From NCBI RefSeq assembly GCF_020085105.1, contig NC_058047.1, positions 20,540,001 through 20,604,000 of the forward strand: 64,000 nt of DNA. The letters run 5' to 3'. The stretch is from Siniperca chuatsi. Lineage: Eukaryota > Chordata > Actinopteri > Centrarchiformes > Sinipercidae. The notes under the pieces were generated by a model. It made no database searches. It worked only from the letters and a program-made list of their open reading frames with translations, and had not been told where the DNA came from. Below are positions 1-13,149 of the stretch, one piece after another; the stretch's first letter is position 1; every line of letters starts with the position of its first letter. The translations under genes and the position numbers were made by a program.

Positions 1-1019
1 GTTCAACAATCACCAAGGTAGAATTCTACTGTGTAAGCAGCTGAGATAACAACGTCTTTATTGACAATAGTCTCAGCAGACCATGGCAGACTGAGGGAAA
101 GTGGGTACAAAAACAAAGTGACTACACAACATTTCATCTCAAAATATCGAGTTATTTACATATGTTCTAACCCCAATAACCATCACCATTATGTAAGAAA
201 GTGTATTTTATAGGCTTTATGTTTGGATGAAATCTGCTCTTTCACACTGAAGGCTCTGCAACAAAAGAGCCATTCAGACCAATTCCATTTGACTTGGCTT
301 CTATGCAACGTGAGTGAGACAGTCTCTGAGAGCTTTTCTCCTGTGTGGATGATTTCACTCCAGTGATTTTACTGGCCACATTTGGATGGATGGCTTGTGT
401 TACTGGCACCTGCGTTGCTTTTCCCATTTTGGTTTTGTGATGGACTGGTTATCAAACCATGCAGTATGCAGAAGCCAAGCCATCAGAAGCATCACTGGTG
501 TGCAGATAGGGAATGCAGTTCGCTTCCTGAGGAAAAGAAACTGGCCTTGCTGTTCCTTTTTACAAAATGCTGGCATGTAGTTATAGATGTCCACTACATG
601 CCAGCTGCTACATAATCCTCTACATTCAAAAAACAAAACAAAAAAACATAGAATAGATGAAGGATATATTCCTGAGGTGAGCTAGCAGAAGAGTACAACT
701 GTTCAGACAAAAAGTCATTTATTCTGACTTCTGCCAAGTCAAAGATCTAAAATCCATCCTATGAAAAATATATCATGCCTAAAATAGGTCAGCAGTTTCT
801 CCGCCAGGATATGAGGTTAAATCATATTAAAAGCTGAAAAAATGCCAATATGTAAGTGTTGCAGGGAACTTTAAGCCTTCCAGATCCTTTGAGGGGAGAT
901 TGAGCTAAGTGATGGCAGCATCCCCATCTCCCTTCTTAGCTCAGTAAACAAACTGCAGGAGGTCAAGGAAGTTTTCCTCCGTCTCCACTACCTCATTTTT
1001 TATATTTTTTACCCCAAAG
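1..1019. other. intergenic, nothing recognised
   Basis: AT-rich sequence with short open frames of 60-80 codons in several phases around 240-640. None has a recognised domain or convincing splice context. Confidence 0.5.
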
Positions 1020-1400
1020 AAATGTATGAGAACTGAAGTGAGAGCAACATGTCTCATGTCTCAGCTAACCTGGCTCTGCCCGAAGGTAACAAAATTCATC
1101 CACCACCTCTAAAGTTCACCTCTAAAGGGGGGTTATGTGCCTGACTATTTCTTGGCCAGGACCAGTTGCTAGGCAACCAAACTCTAGAAAGTTACTGCAC
1201 TATTAATTTATGCTAAGCTAAACTTACCGGCATGCTCAAGTCACATATTTACCATACAGATATGAGAGTGGTATCACTCTTCTCATCTAATGCTTGGCAA
1301 GAAAGCAAAAAACATAGTTCCTATTCCTATGCCAATTGGGGGCCATGCAACAAGCTGTAAACACAACTCTGACTTATTATTAGCTTATGAAGTTGATATG
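1020..1400. repeat. degenerate percomorph fold-back repeat, same family as 33449-33930
   Basis: Shares CTAACCTGGCTCTGCC, AAGGTAACAAAATTC and CACCTCTAAAG with the better preserved copy at 33.5 kb. The right side holds TGGCCAGGACCAGTTGCTAG, GCTAAGCTAAAC and the GGTATCACTCTTCTCATCTA end. The arms face each other but are partly eroded. Confidence 0.65.
1262..1396. repeat. 135-bp perfect direct repeat, copy 1
   Basis: Starts ATGAGAGTGGTATCACTCTT and ends at GAAGTTGA. It is identical by eye to 2503-2637. This copy is continuous with the right part of a larger interspersed repeat beginning near 1020. Confidence 0.95.
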
Positions 1401-2502
1401 GCCCCTAACCCCACCAACTCCTGAGAAAACTATCTGTAGCTGCTAAATACTCGACTATGTTCACCAGATAGTCGCTAACTTTGTCCGTCTGCTGGGCAGG
1501 TAGCATACAGTGGTTTTATTAGAGCTTTAATCGCTGAAAACAGCTGCTTGCTGCTGGAAACATGGTTGTGATGAGAGTGTTGAGAGTGTCTTAAACAGTA
1601 AATTTGTGGGCTGGTAAAGATTTCCAATGTTAGTATAAAAATATTTAGTTGTGCAGCTTTAAAGTCAAGATAGTTAAATCAGATAAGAACTGATCAAACA
1701 AAACTAGCTGTCACTGGGAAAATGTTTATTTTTGAGGGAGAGTGTATGGGTGCACAGGATACAAGGTCTCAAACATTTTCATAGCCAGAGGGTTCAATTT
1801 TCACCCAGCCAAGCAGCTAGCAGAAATCTGTGCGAACGGCATCCTTGACTGGCTAAATAGCAATTCTATGAGAGACTCACCAAGGACTGTAGATTTCTAT
1901 GAATAGCAAAAAACATCCAATAAAAGGGTGTACATGCATAGAAATTTAAATTTTCTCATGCCAGGCACCCATCACAAGACACCCAGATTGAAATGCATTT
2001 TCTTTGCCAGTGTTTCTGTTCAGATAATGCAACTTGTTAACACCAGGATGAATTAGAGAGTGGATATTGTTGCTGTTATCTCCTTCATTCCTTTCTTTGA
2101 TGACTCCATTATTCATAACAACCCCTTTGCATTTAGACAAAATAGCCATTGTGGGAAAGTGTGGGAAATAAAGGGTTAAGGTGAGAAATGTCGTCATGTG
2201 TATTGCCTGTAAGAGTTTGACTCGCTGGAAATGAACAGCCCTGATGCTGATAAATGATAATGCCTTTGATTACTGGACACCATGACATCCGTTGATTAAG
2301 TGTCCCCACTAACAGGGTATCAGTCAAACATGGCAGCATTCTGACGGTGTCAGTTTAAGCAGGCTTTAATTGGCCATCACATACAAGAGTGGTACCAGCT
2401 ATTAGTTCTTTGGCTTTTAATCACAAGAATGTATCTGTATTTGATACACACAAGAACATCCATTTATATTTTGTAGAGACATCAAACTAAAACAAACTAC
2501 AA
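1397..2502. other. intergenic, nothing recognised between the two 135-bp repeats
   Basis: Unique-looking AT-rich DNA; the open frames near 1.95-2.34 kb lack recognisable homology. Confidence 0.5.
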
Positions 2503-2637
2503 ATGAGAGTGGTATCACTCTTCTCATCTAATGCTTGGCAAGAAAGCAAAAAACATAGTTCCTATTCCTATGCCAATTGGGGGCCATGCAACAAGCTGTA
2601 AACACAACTCTGACTTATTATTAGCTTATGAAGTTGA
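2503..2637. repeat. 135-bp perfect direct repeat, copy 2
   Basis: Same 135 bases as copy 1, with unrelated flanks on both sides and in the same orientation. It lacks the upstream repeat arms that accompany copy 1. Confidence 0.95.
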
Positions 2638-3565
2638 CAAATACAACAGAAAATAAAATAGGATCAGTGTGTTACGCATTCTGTTTTTGTATTGCTATCC
2701 ATTCCCAGTGTAATTGTGTGTTTGCTGATCTTTCTGTGGCCCAAACAGCCAATCGAACAACTGTACAGATGGGAGCTGTGAGCTAGCTAGCAACGGATGC
2801 TCCGACCGTGTGTCTGTGGGCAACCATGTCTCTTAGAAATTCCGTTTGTATAGTACTAAATTGTTTTCCCAGTTACGTTGTACTGACAAATGTAATCGCT
2901 GCCTGGATTATGTTCAGAGGTAATGGTTTTTGAGTGAATGCAGGGCCACATTTATGTTCCACACCAATGATGGGCGTACAAAGCCCAGGACTCTGTTAAC
3001 ATTAGTCACTGTGGTCTTTTCTGTATTAAACCAAGACCATTTTCTTAACCTTAATCAATTACAGTGAGTGCCTAAACAAAACCATAAAAAGTTAAGAAAA
3101 CAAATGAAATACGTTGTTAATGAACATTCCATTGATACGATTAGTATCAACATTTTTGCAACTTGCCAGAAATGTTAATTAACAACATTTTCTCATTATA
3201 TTAACAGAAAATGTAATCCGGGTGGCATTACATTTCCTCCAAAATTTATTTTCTGTGGCAAATTAGTTTTATATAAATGTAATTTCTGTGTCTGTGCTTG
3301 TGTTCGGCTCAGCTTCTGACTTAACTCAGAACTCATCAGGGGCTCCGGTTCTTTTTGTTATTTCCCTCCAGTCTCTCTCCTTTTTCCTCTCATCTCTGAA
3401 TGCAAAGAATTTTTTGCTCAAGTTAAAACACATTGAACGTCTGTTTGTGCTGTCCCAAGCGAATTTTAGTCTAATTTCTCATTTCCATTGACTTTGTATG
3501 CAATTGTGCTGCCTCAAAAATTTGCCTCACCTCCTGTCAGTGCAAGGAAGATATAAGTGTTTTCA
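2638..3565. other. intergenic, nothing recognised
   Basis: AT-rich, no recognised gene or repeat. CATTAC/TTAACAACATTT words near 3.1-3.25 kb suggest an old repeat. Confidence 0.45.
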
Positions 3566-3987
3566 AAGTTGTGACTTCCTAAGAAGATGCTTATAAGTGA
3601 AAGTAACTAATGGATTTAATGGTTAATAACAAATGACTAATGCTTTATAGATATCTTACAGGCCATTAATAAGTGCAACTTTTGGATTGCCAGATTGTGA
3701 AATATCCCTTTGACTGGTGTTTAACCTCCACCAATCAGGAGAGACTTAGTAGAAAGTGAGTATTTATTAATGGATTACCAACATTTATAACTGAATTATT
3801 ACCAAATAGAAATGCTAAACACCAATGGAAGAATTTTTTCACAACCTGGCAACCCAAAATTTGTTCTTATTAATGGATTTTAACTGATCAATAAAATATG
3901 AGTAAATGATTTATTAACCATTACTAAAGCCATTAGTTACAACTTATAAACCCTTTACAAAAGGTGCCTTAGAAAGCGTGACCTTAC
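3566..3987. mobile_element. fold-back element, about 170-bp inverted arms
   Basis: The left arm includes GTAACTAATGG, AATGGTTAATAA, CCATTAATAAGTGCAA and TTGCCAGATTGTGAAA, then GGTGTTTA. The right arm carries their reverse complements: TAAACACC, TTTTTTCACAACCTGGCAA, TTGTTCTTATTAATGG, TTATTAACCATTACTAAAGC and CCATTAGTTAC. The centre is about 75 bases. This MITE-like family is common in fish. Confidence 0.75.
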
Positions 3988-5251
3988 AGTAATGCTTAGA
4001 TGAGGCTCCTTATTATTCTACTTGTTCTTGTTTTATTCCTTACTCCAAGTTTACTATAATAGAATACAGTGCAAGAACACTGTTAAATGGATTGGATTAG
4101 ACTGACAAAAGATCTAGATGTCACTCTCTACACACAAGTAGAACCACCAGCTGAACAGACTCACCACTTCAGATCAATAGACAACCAATTTCACTTCAAG
4201 TGACAGTGAGAGGGTGGTGTAAAATTAGAAATCCTCTCCTATTTCACTGAAATGTCGGCACTATCTTTTCACTACACATTTCCAGCTTTGAAGGATTGTT
4301 TTTTATTGAGTTGTAATCCTTAGTTTTTTAAAATTAATTATCTTGTGTTACAGAGGAAGAGAGAAGGAGAGACAGCAGCTTGCAGCTGAAATTCACTGGC
4401 ACTCTTCTGACAATCAATAGTGCTCAATAGTCCTCAAGCTATGAGACAAACATACACAAAAGTAATTTTACCTAAGATAAATATAATGATAAGGAATACA
4501 AATAAAAGGAGTAAAGGTAAACAATTCATAAAATATGTTTTTCATTTTTCTGAAGGGAAAATTCAGATATTCTCTTATAATATAATATCTTGTCTTTCAT
4601 CTTCAGCTGTTGGCAGCCAGTACTATGCATTTCAAATTCTGAACACAGCCCAACACGACAGGATAATAGAATCTTGTCATTACTAACCTTACAAACACAG
4701 AACAAAATTGCTTTCTGTTTGTTCGACGCTTTATTGTGTCTAAATCTTAATGATTTCCCTGATCAGTCATGCAGCCTCTCCCCTCTCGCTGCCTGTCTGT
4801 TTTCTCCTGCTGCGTCTCTTTTCTTTCTTTCATGCAGCTTAATATGCTGCTTTAATCTTTAAATCTCATTTGCATGGAGAAGAAATTTTCATAAAGTCCA
4901 GGTCAGACAGAGGGGGAGAAGGAGGGGAAGTTTTTTCCCCCTGTCATGCTGGTCGGTTGTGTGGCTCTCTTTTTTATTTTGCAGAACACTGACTGCTATC
5001 ATAAGGAGAATTTTGTGCTTCACAAGAACCGTGTTGCTATTTTGAATGTTTACACTCTTAAACTTAAGTGGGTAGTTTAATTCAAAGCATGTTGCCCACT
5101 AGAGAGATTTAACAAGGACGAGGGCTCTCGCTGGATTTGGAGAATTGACTTACTATAATAGAATGCAAAACAGTTGCTCATTAAACTTTGTTAGGCCTCT
5201 TATGCTTGTATTAATTAGCATACAAAAACAGCTCATATAACTTTCTCTAGA

Positions 5252-5292
5252 CAGATATAGATATAGATGTAGATATAGCTATAGATATAGAC
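5252..5292. repeat. imperfect (ATAGAT)n hexamer tract
   Basis: About six units with substitutions. Confidence 0.85.
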
Positions 5293-6395
5293 CACATCTC
5301 AATCTTCAAATTTCATGAATTGTTTTCTCACTCAAACTGTTAAATTTATGTTCAAAACTTAACATAATTAAAAAAAACCAAAAACTTAAAATGCATTCAC
5401 TTCTAATTGGAACACTGAGCACCTCATTTCAGTCTTTGATGACCTTTATGAAAGACTTGTGCCAGGTGAGGAAAGGGGGTTTTGTAATTGTAGGAGACGA
5501 TGTGATGTTTCACCGTTCTCTTCCGGTCACAGAGTGGTTTACAGCCCATCCATTCCTCCAACAGAATAAGGACCGGTCAGAGTAAGTAATGTGAAACATC
5601 ATTCAAAAACTGACAGCATTTCTGTAAAAGAGCATCACCCCTGTCTTAATCTCAGTCCACATCTAAATCATTTTCCCCTTTGAGGTGACCTTGTTTCATC
5701 TCTCTAGCAAGCAAGCTTGGGATCTCCCGAGTTAACGTAGAGCAGTGCATTGCACAGCACAGATGGGAGATCTGGTTTCTCTCAGTGACTGGAGATAAAA
5801 CAAAGCGCTCTTGCGGCATCTCAGCAGTTTGTGAAGTCTCTCTTAAGAGATAACAAACAAACCCACAAAAAGGGCAAACTGAGTTGACTCATGTGTCCCC
5901 ACTGAAAACTACTACGCCGTATTTTTGAAATATTTCATTGTGAGTGTGTGCCTGCACGTGTGTGTGTGTGTTTTTTTTTATTATTTGTCCTCGTTTTCAT
6001 GGCTTTGTTGTTCTCTAGTAGGGAATGTTGCAGTATGCATTTATATTTTATTTAGCCAACAAAAAGGAACAGTGCGGTTGTTTTCTATTCTTTGTCTTTT
6101 TGACACTAAAATGTCACTTTTACCTGCTTACTAATATGGGCTTGAGTGACAAATACGCCTGAATCCCTGAGCTGACAATGGATCATAGCTGCAGTATGAG
6201 CATGGTTGTTAATATTCAGCTATACATACTGTTATATCACAGTGAAATATTTGTCCCTCGCAGCCTATACACCTTACAGTCACAGAATAAGCTACAGATA
6301 AGATAGATAGATTTGAACTGCTGAGTCCCATGAGGATAGCTGAAGTTTAATTCACAGCAAGAAAAATGCCTGACCTATTTTGCAGGGCATTCAGT

Positions 6396-6480
6396 CAATT
6401 CAGTTCAATTCAGTATGCTTTATTGACATGAGTGTAACAAAGACAATATTGCCAAAGCATCAAGTAATAATGAGATTAAA
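6396..6480. repeat. teleost interspersed repeat fragment (TTTATTGACATGAGTGTAAC)
   Basis: CAATTCAGTTCAATTCAGT followed by GCTTTATTGACATGAGTGTA and CAATATTGCCAAAGCA is a common fish retroelement 3' region. Short remnant. Confidence 0.5.
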
Positions 6481-6583
6481 AAGAAAAAGGTACAATTCAT
6501 AAAATCAAGAAAATGGCAGAAAACAATGAACACTTGCACTGTGGGTGTGTTTGTGAAAGACTGTGGAAGTGTGTGCTGAAGTT

Positions 6584-6615
6584 TTGTGTGTGTGTGTGTG
6601 TGTGTATGTGTGTGT
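6584..6615. repeat. (GT)n microsatellite
   Basis: About 15 GT units with one TA interruption. Confidence 0.9.
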
Positions 6616-7899
6616 CAGTCTGTGGAGGAATCTGACTTGTGAATCGTTCTCTCTTTGAGAAGCCCCATGGAAAACATCATGGATGGTCCAGTCCTCTTTT
6701 GAAAGTGTTAGAAGGTTAGGAAGCTCATTATTATCTGTGTCAGTATAAATTGAATAACTTGCAGCAACCCTCTTGTCTATCAGTTTTAAAGATCAGAGGT
6801 GCATGAATGTGTCTTGCCTGGCAAAGTGGAGGATGATAAATGGGAAAATGTGCTAAGTCTTTTAGCAATTAATATTTATGATTCTGAGGTTTGTGATTTT
6901 ATTTTCTCAATGGCAGCATTTCCACATTACATTACACCAAGGTAATTTAAAGGGCATATACATGGATTGGTTAGTAAATGAACAACATATCTGAACAACA
7001 TAAGTCTCCACAAAAAACGAATAATTAACATAATAATAAGCAGTGATGAACTTCAGTATTCTCTCAACACCTCTGTTCGTCATGCTGTAAGTACAGAGTA
7101 GGGCTGAGAGTGGATATTGTACATTTATTTACCTGCCAGTCAGTATCTGTTTCTGAGCATTTTCCATTTCTTGAAAATCTGAATGCACAAAACTCTGATT
7201 GAGCCAGTAAGTAGGTCAAGAAATTTGCTTCTCAGAAAAGACTGAATGCATCCAGTATTGACCTTGAACCATTACATCTTTAGAATGTACTGTGCATTAC
7301 ATTACATTTTTGTAAATCACGTAACTTACAAAGTAAAGCTTTTGAAGGACATATTGACAATATTTTGAATTAATCTTTTTTTTTGCTGCACCGAATACAA
7401 TTATTTGTTTCCCAGGCAACTATACTGGTGATCTGTGCGGTGTTAATGTCTGGTTCAGCTACTGAGGCTGTTACATTTTGTGTAGTTTCACAGAACCAAA
7501 TAGATAGAGATTTAATCCCAATTGCTTAATGTCTGGCTGATTCTCAGATCAGAGCCCTGAGAGATATTTCAGCAGCAGGGTACTTTTTTAAAATCAATTT
7601 ATGCAGCATCAGCACCAGCTTTTCATTTGCAGCCATATCACTACATCATTATATTTCTGAGTGGTAGCAGTGACCCGTGGTGTATAATGATGATGATAAT
7701 GATGGTGGTGGCAGTCATCATCATCATTAGCCGCAGCAGCAACAGCAATGCCTGGGTAGTCATTTGAAGACATTTGAAACATGTGATGATATAATGATCA
7801 TCTTACTATAAGTGTAAAAAAGAATATTTTATTCTTAAAAGGCTGCCACATCTTTTAAATAACAAGCCCTAAGAGTCTCCAGCCATGCCAGCAGCTCTG

Positions 7900-9445
7900 T
7901 CAGGCTTTGCTTAGGCTCTTCATGCTAATGTTAGAATGCTAACATGCTAACAATGACAATGTTAACATACTGATGTTTAGCAGGTATAATATTTACCTTG
8001 TTCATCCATGTTAGTTTGGAGTGTTAGCATGCTAACATTTGCTAATTATTGTTAAACACAAAGTACAGCTGAGGCTAATGGGAATGGCATTAATTCTGCA
8101 GGTATTTGGTGATAAATAAGTATAAGTATAAGAATAATAAGTACCAAATTGAAATTTTGACCTCATGATGCCACTATAGAAAAAGTCAGGGGATCACCAA
8201 AGCTATTACAATTCATCCTGAGGGTGACATGAATGTCTGTCTCAGCTGTTCAGATATTTCAGTCTGGACCAAAGTGGCGGATTGACTGTCTGACACTGCC
8301 GCAGTCATACCGCCAGGGTGGCTAAAAATATATAAATCGAATTATCTTTCTTCAGCATAATTACTTTCAACATCTGTTACATATTATGCACTGACACTAA
8401 CATGATTACAAAATGACAATGTGTCAAAAATTAACATTCGCCTTTCATACCTGACAACCATACTTCCATGCACATGAGGTTGATCTGGGTTCAATCCACC
8501 TGTCTTCTCAGCTGTGTGTGATAATAATGGCCCCAGATATGGATGACAGGATCTGTCCCATTCTGAACTGGTGTATACAAAGCTTTCTTTGTTTTGGCCC
8601 GGGCTGTATTACATTGCAAGACAGAACAGATAAAGCTTGAAACACTGGCTGGTGTTTTTGCTAATCTATGTTCCTCAAGGCTGGGCAAGATCATAATCAG
8701 CAGGGAAAGGTAAGCAAGACGGCAGCAGCCGATGAGGCTGAGTTCATCCTCGGAGCTGTCCAAATACCCGAAAAGACTTTTTGAGAAATGAATGCAGGTC
8801 ACTGGAATTTTGCAAATAAACATATCTGAATGATTGGTCCACCACTTTTGTCCAGACTGGAAAATCTCAACAACCTTCCAAAGGATTGCCATGACATTTT
8901 GTAGAGACATTCATGGTCAGCAGAGGATGAAACCAAATGACTTTGGTTCCCTTTGGTTTTGTGATTCCCTGACTTTTCCTCTCGCACCACCATGAGGTTG
9001 ACATTTGTGGGTTTAAGTGAAATGTTTCAACAACTATTGGATGGATTGCCATGATATTTGGTACAGACATTCATGTGAAAAATCTCAACAGCTGAGACAG
9101 ACATTCATGTCACCCTCAGAATAAATTGTAATAACTTTGGTGATCCCTTAACTTTTCATCTAGCCCCAGCATCAGTTCAAAATTTTAATTTGTCCAGTGC
9201 TTTGGTTTATGACTTAATACCTGCAAAACTAACGACATTACCATCAGCCTCAGCTTTACTTTGTGTTTAGTGTTAATTAGCAAATGTTAACGTGAACTAA
9301 GATGACGATCATGGTAAAGATTACACCGGCTTAGCAGTGGCATGATAGCATAGTCATTGTGAGCATGTTAGCATGAAGGATGTGGTTAGAATGCTGCCGT
9401 TAGCTTCATAGAGCAGCTAGCATGGCTGTAGACTCTTAGTCTTGT
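7900..9445. mobile_element. large compound inverted repeat (GCTAACATGCTAACA family)
   Basis: The left part (7915-8340) reads CATGCTAACATTTGCTAATT, ACACAAAGTACAGCTGAGGC, GGATCACCAAAG and TCATCCTGAGGGTGACATGA. The right part (about 8800-9440) reads the inverse order and strand: ATTCATGTCACCCTCAG, CTTTGGTGATCCC, GCCTCAGCTTTACTTTGTGT, AATTAGCAAATGTTAAC. Within the right part a unit around GGATTGCCATGA...AGACATTCATG occurs twice (8883-8913 and 9044-9074). This is a widespread percomorph repeat; open frames across it are not genes. Confidence 0.75.
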
Positions 9446-11059
9446 TTAAAGGTACATCACAACTCTAAACTTTACTTTGTGTTTCCCCCTATATAAGCCT
9501 CTGCACCATAATTTCTTGTTTATATTGTAAAAGACTGGTCAAGAAAATTTCAGCCACAGACTTTCTCCTATAACTTGAATACACATAATTTGATGCCCCT
9601 GTTTTAAAAATAAGTATAATTGAGCGCATGCGTGAGTGTAATTTGCATCTTTTTGGCTGACACATTGACTTTCATTCTGAGCCTAAGACTTCCTGGTGTA
9701 TATAACCTCCGCTTACCTTGGGGATTTTCTGATCTATTTTCAGGATGCTCATTGAATAACACCATAAGTCAACCTCCCTTTATAATCTGCAGGGATTTCA
9801 GGTTCACAGAGGACTTGTTTGACAATGACTTCCCCTGGGGGGCACTAAAAGAAATCAGGATTCTTGAATCTTATCTCTCTGTGGTGCCTGTAATATATGG
9901 GCATCATGCAGGGTGCAAAGCTGCCAAGACAAGCAAAGAGTCAGAAGAGTGAAGAGACAAGAGAATATTTTACTGAGAAGTATCAGTGGGATCACTGAAT
10001 GTATCATTAAATCTATCCATACTTTGGGTTACTGCTCTGATAAAATACATGCAAAAGTGTGTTTGTGCTCTCTCTCTCCTCTAAACTCTGTTAAAGTTAG
10101 CCACAGAACAAGCTCAAGTCTCAAGCTCTCTGTGTGGGCATCAGCCAAATGAGTAACCAAAGTTTGCCAGATGAAAATGGCAAAAGGATCCTCACTGGGT
10201 TAGATCACAGACAGGCAGTGCACGCTGGGCAAAGAACCCCCAGGCAGAAAATCTGGCAGAACATTATTCATGAAATATAACATGTAAGAAGTGAGCATCA
10301 CAAGTGAAGTCATTAGCAAAGCAGGAAGCTGGAAAGGTAGTGAAAGAGAGTCAATCTCCGACTAAGTGCTGACGAATGCTCAGCATTCATGAGGCCTCTT
10401 AATAGTCAGAGAGATAAACACATTCTGTTGCTTTGGGAGAGTAAATTGAATTCAATGATGGACTTTTGAAGATATGGGTGTGACTATGCATCTGGATATG
10501 ACCAGAAAAAATGGTGCCACACAAGGATCAGTTGATTTAAAATCTTCAAACTCTTCCCCTAAATGTGCAAAAAATATCTCGAAAATAACTCCCAAAGAGA
10601 GTAAGGTACTGCTTTGAATGACTAATTAGTTATGAGCCAAGTAAATTATGGCCTGGTGAGTTTGTAAAAAAAGAGGAAAAGTGTGTTTTTATTTATCAGG
10701 AATAGAATTCTCATTTAAGAGAGATAGAGATAAATGCTCATAAATAGGGGATTAAATTGCAAGGGGACTGTAACTTTAAATTAATAGATAAGGTACGTTG
10801 ATTATAATAATTGAGAGACAGGGAGGCATAACCAAAAATGAGAGGATTAAAGTAATAAAGAGAAATTGGGAGAGAAAAACTCTGTATAATAAAGGTGTGT
10901 TTGTGGACACTCATTGACGCTGATTTATAGTGGGTGTGGTCTCATTTGTTTTCAGGTATTTTTCTAATTGTTAACTAATGAGCACCCCACATCTCCTGAA
11001 TATAAAACACCCCCAGCAGGTACATCCATCTTAGGTGTTAGCTCTCAGATCTTTCACAT
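9446..11059. other. intergenic, nothing recognised
   Basis: A 110-codon open frame at 9620-9952 shows no recognisable domain and is treated as chance. Confidence 0.5.
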
Positions 11060-11212
11060 AAAATCCTATTTATGTTATCCTGTCTTTTTATATTGCCTTG
11101 TGTTGTCCTTTTATATATATTCTTAATGCCTTTATGTCTTATGTAAAGCACTTGCCTTGTTGTCGAAAGATGCTGTACAAATAAACTTACCTTGCCTTGC
11201 CTTTCATGAGCT
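11060..11212 (+). mobile_element. 3' end of a LINE/SINE with CTTGC tail
   Basis: ATGTAAAGCACTTGCCTTG, GATGCTGTACAAATAAACTT then tandem CCTTG units: the typical 3' end and short-repeat tail of fish L2/CR1-type retroelements. Only the tail is present. Confidence 0.65.
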
Positions 11213-13149
11213 GCCCAGCTTGCTGCCTTACATGTATAGATAAGCAATTTAGCTGTATGGGGTCTCTTTCACCTCAGAAGCTTTTGATGGATACTATGTG
11301 GCATTAACACGCTATGTGTCTTGCCTGCGTCTAAATAATCCCATCCATGGTTTAAAAATTCAGCTGCCTCTGTCGAGTCTGCGCCTGTGTACTGCTAATG
11401 AGGGACAATTAAATATTGCAAGTGTCATTAGGCTGTCATTAGACGTTAGAGAAAGGTCAGCGCCAAGGGTGTCGTGCAACCTTCCACTACCACTTCCTGT
11501 CCCAGGGGAAACTTGGATGAGTATTGATAAAACAGCCCGACATGAATGGTAGTAAAGTGCATGTTGATAAGTCTATTAGCTTACTGTCAAAAGTCCTTGA
11601 ACTCCTGTTAGAGCAGTGCACTTCTATGTGTGAGATTTTTTTATCCAATACTTTGCCTGAGAGATGAATGATGCATGACCCTTTTAGATATAGTAGGAAC
11701 TCAGATGTGAGTGTATTCTGAGGGAGTGCAAGAAAATCAGTTCTTTGAATCACAGCCAAAGCATAGTGTAATATAAAAAAATTAACCTGACAATACTGTA
11801 ATAAAATAAGAGCTCAAAGTCTCTCTGCTGCCTTAGCTTCCCTGTTAGTCAGTCAGTCCTCCACTTCCTGCCCTACAGGTATCTTTCACCATTTATTGTT
11901 AGAAGGTTTGGAAGCTATATTTCCTCTCGGGAGCTGACTTAAACATAACATTTACATGCCGGCAAGGTTTATGAAAAAAAGATAAATTTAAGGTAAGATG
12001 TATCCTGTAGACAAACTGAGCTGCTGAGGGCAGAGAGTACTATGTGAAAATGATTTCTGTGTATGTGGATACCCACACAAAAACAAAAATAATAAGGCCT
12101 GGCAAAATATAAGTCAGGGGTAATTTAAAAAGAAAGCAAACATCGTACTCTCTTTTCTGTCTCGGGCTGCTGTCAGCGTATAGTAGACCTACTGAGGATA
12201 AAACATAAATGCTAAGCAGTTTTTCTCTACATGGCACTTGTTCATTATGATTTTATGAGCTTTGCATGCTGAGTGTTCATTGTTGGCCAGAGGGCCTGCC
12301 TGCTAAACCTGAACTGTTTTCTGTGGATTACCCAGCAGGGTTTACATGATGCACGCACTGAAGCTACAAATCGTGCAGGTATGGGTAATTACAAAAGTGA
12401 TCATCCACAGCTGAGAGTGAAAACAATGGACCAAGTGTGTAAAGGTAAGCCTTTACACCAGGAGAATCAGAAACGAGGAGGCATACAGATTATAAAATCT
12501 GTACATGCAAGGCCAGAGAAACTGGTCTGACTCTACTAGATTAACTCTTTAAACACCTAGCTCTTTGCACAAGCAGGGTGCAACATTGTTAAAGGAAAAC
12601 CTCTGTACAAAAGTTATTTTTTAATGATCAAAATTCCCAGTAAGCACCATTATTTTAGAATCCATGTTCTGCATAATGAAGGGCCAGGTTCAGAGCTAAT
12701 TGTGTTATGACAATAAATAGAGTTTGACCCTGCTTTTAGAAATTTCGGGATACACAACTCATTCACGTCTAAATTTACTCTGACTGACTGTACTGAGTAA
12801 AGGTCACACAAGTCACTGATTCAGTTATTTGTTGAAAATGCATGGCCGGGTTAACCCACCAGGGGGCCCTGAGGGCAAAAATGAACTGTGGGCTCCTGTT
12901 GACTGCCCTCCTTCCACTCTTTGGACATTGTGTATTGTGTACCAGGTTGCCTTCAAGTACAGCACACACATCAGACTACCCATGGCTAATTCATTATAAC
13001 AACATCAATCTCTACCACAGTGCTTCATTAGACAATGTCTGGCCCTACTCTTCACAGTTAATAAAACAAATTCAAACTCTGTACATGAACAGCAGGCTAG
13101 TCAATGGTGCCTGCCAGGGTCACCATTGCTTTCATGTCCAGAAATTATG
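11213..13149. other. intergenic; possible conserved stretch at 11.3-11.5 kb
   Basis: TGCTAATGAGGGACAATTAA and GTCATTAGGCTGTCATTAG near 11.39-11.45 kb are homeodomain-like words in unique sequence. The rest is unremarkable. Confidence 0.35.

Larger units (their letters stand above)
3988..7899. other. intergenic with scattered simple repeats
   Basis: Apart from the hexamer tract, the fish repeat near 6.4 kb and the GT tract, I see no gene. GATGATGATAATGATGGTGG and its near mirror CATCATCATCATT around 7.69-7.73 kb make a small imperfect palindrome. Confidence 0.5.

Noticed and set aside
242..636. Several short frames at the window start, one ending FVAEPSV
   Set aside because: Considered as a 3' terminal exon of an off-window gene, but I found no convincing acceptor, domain or consistent frame.
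8491..8910. 139-codon minus-strand frame
   Set aside because: Lies across the compound inverted repeat family; no protein domain.
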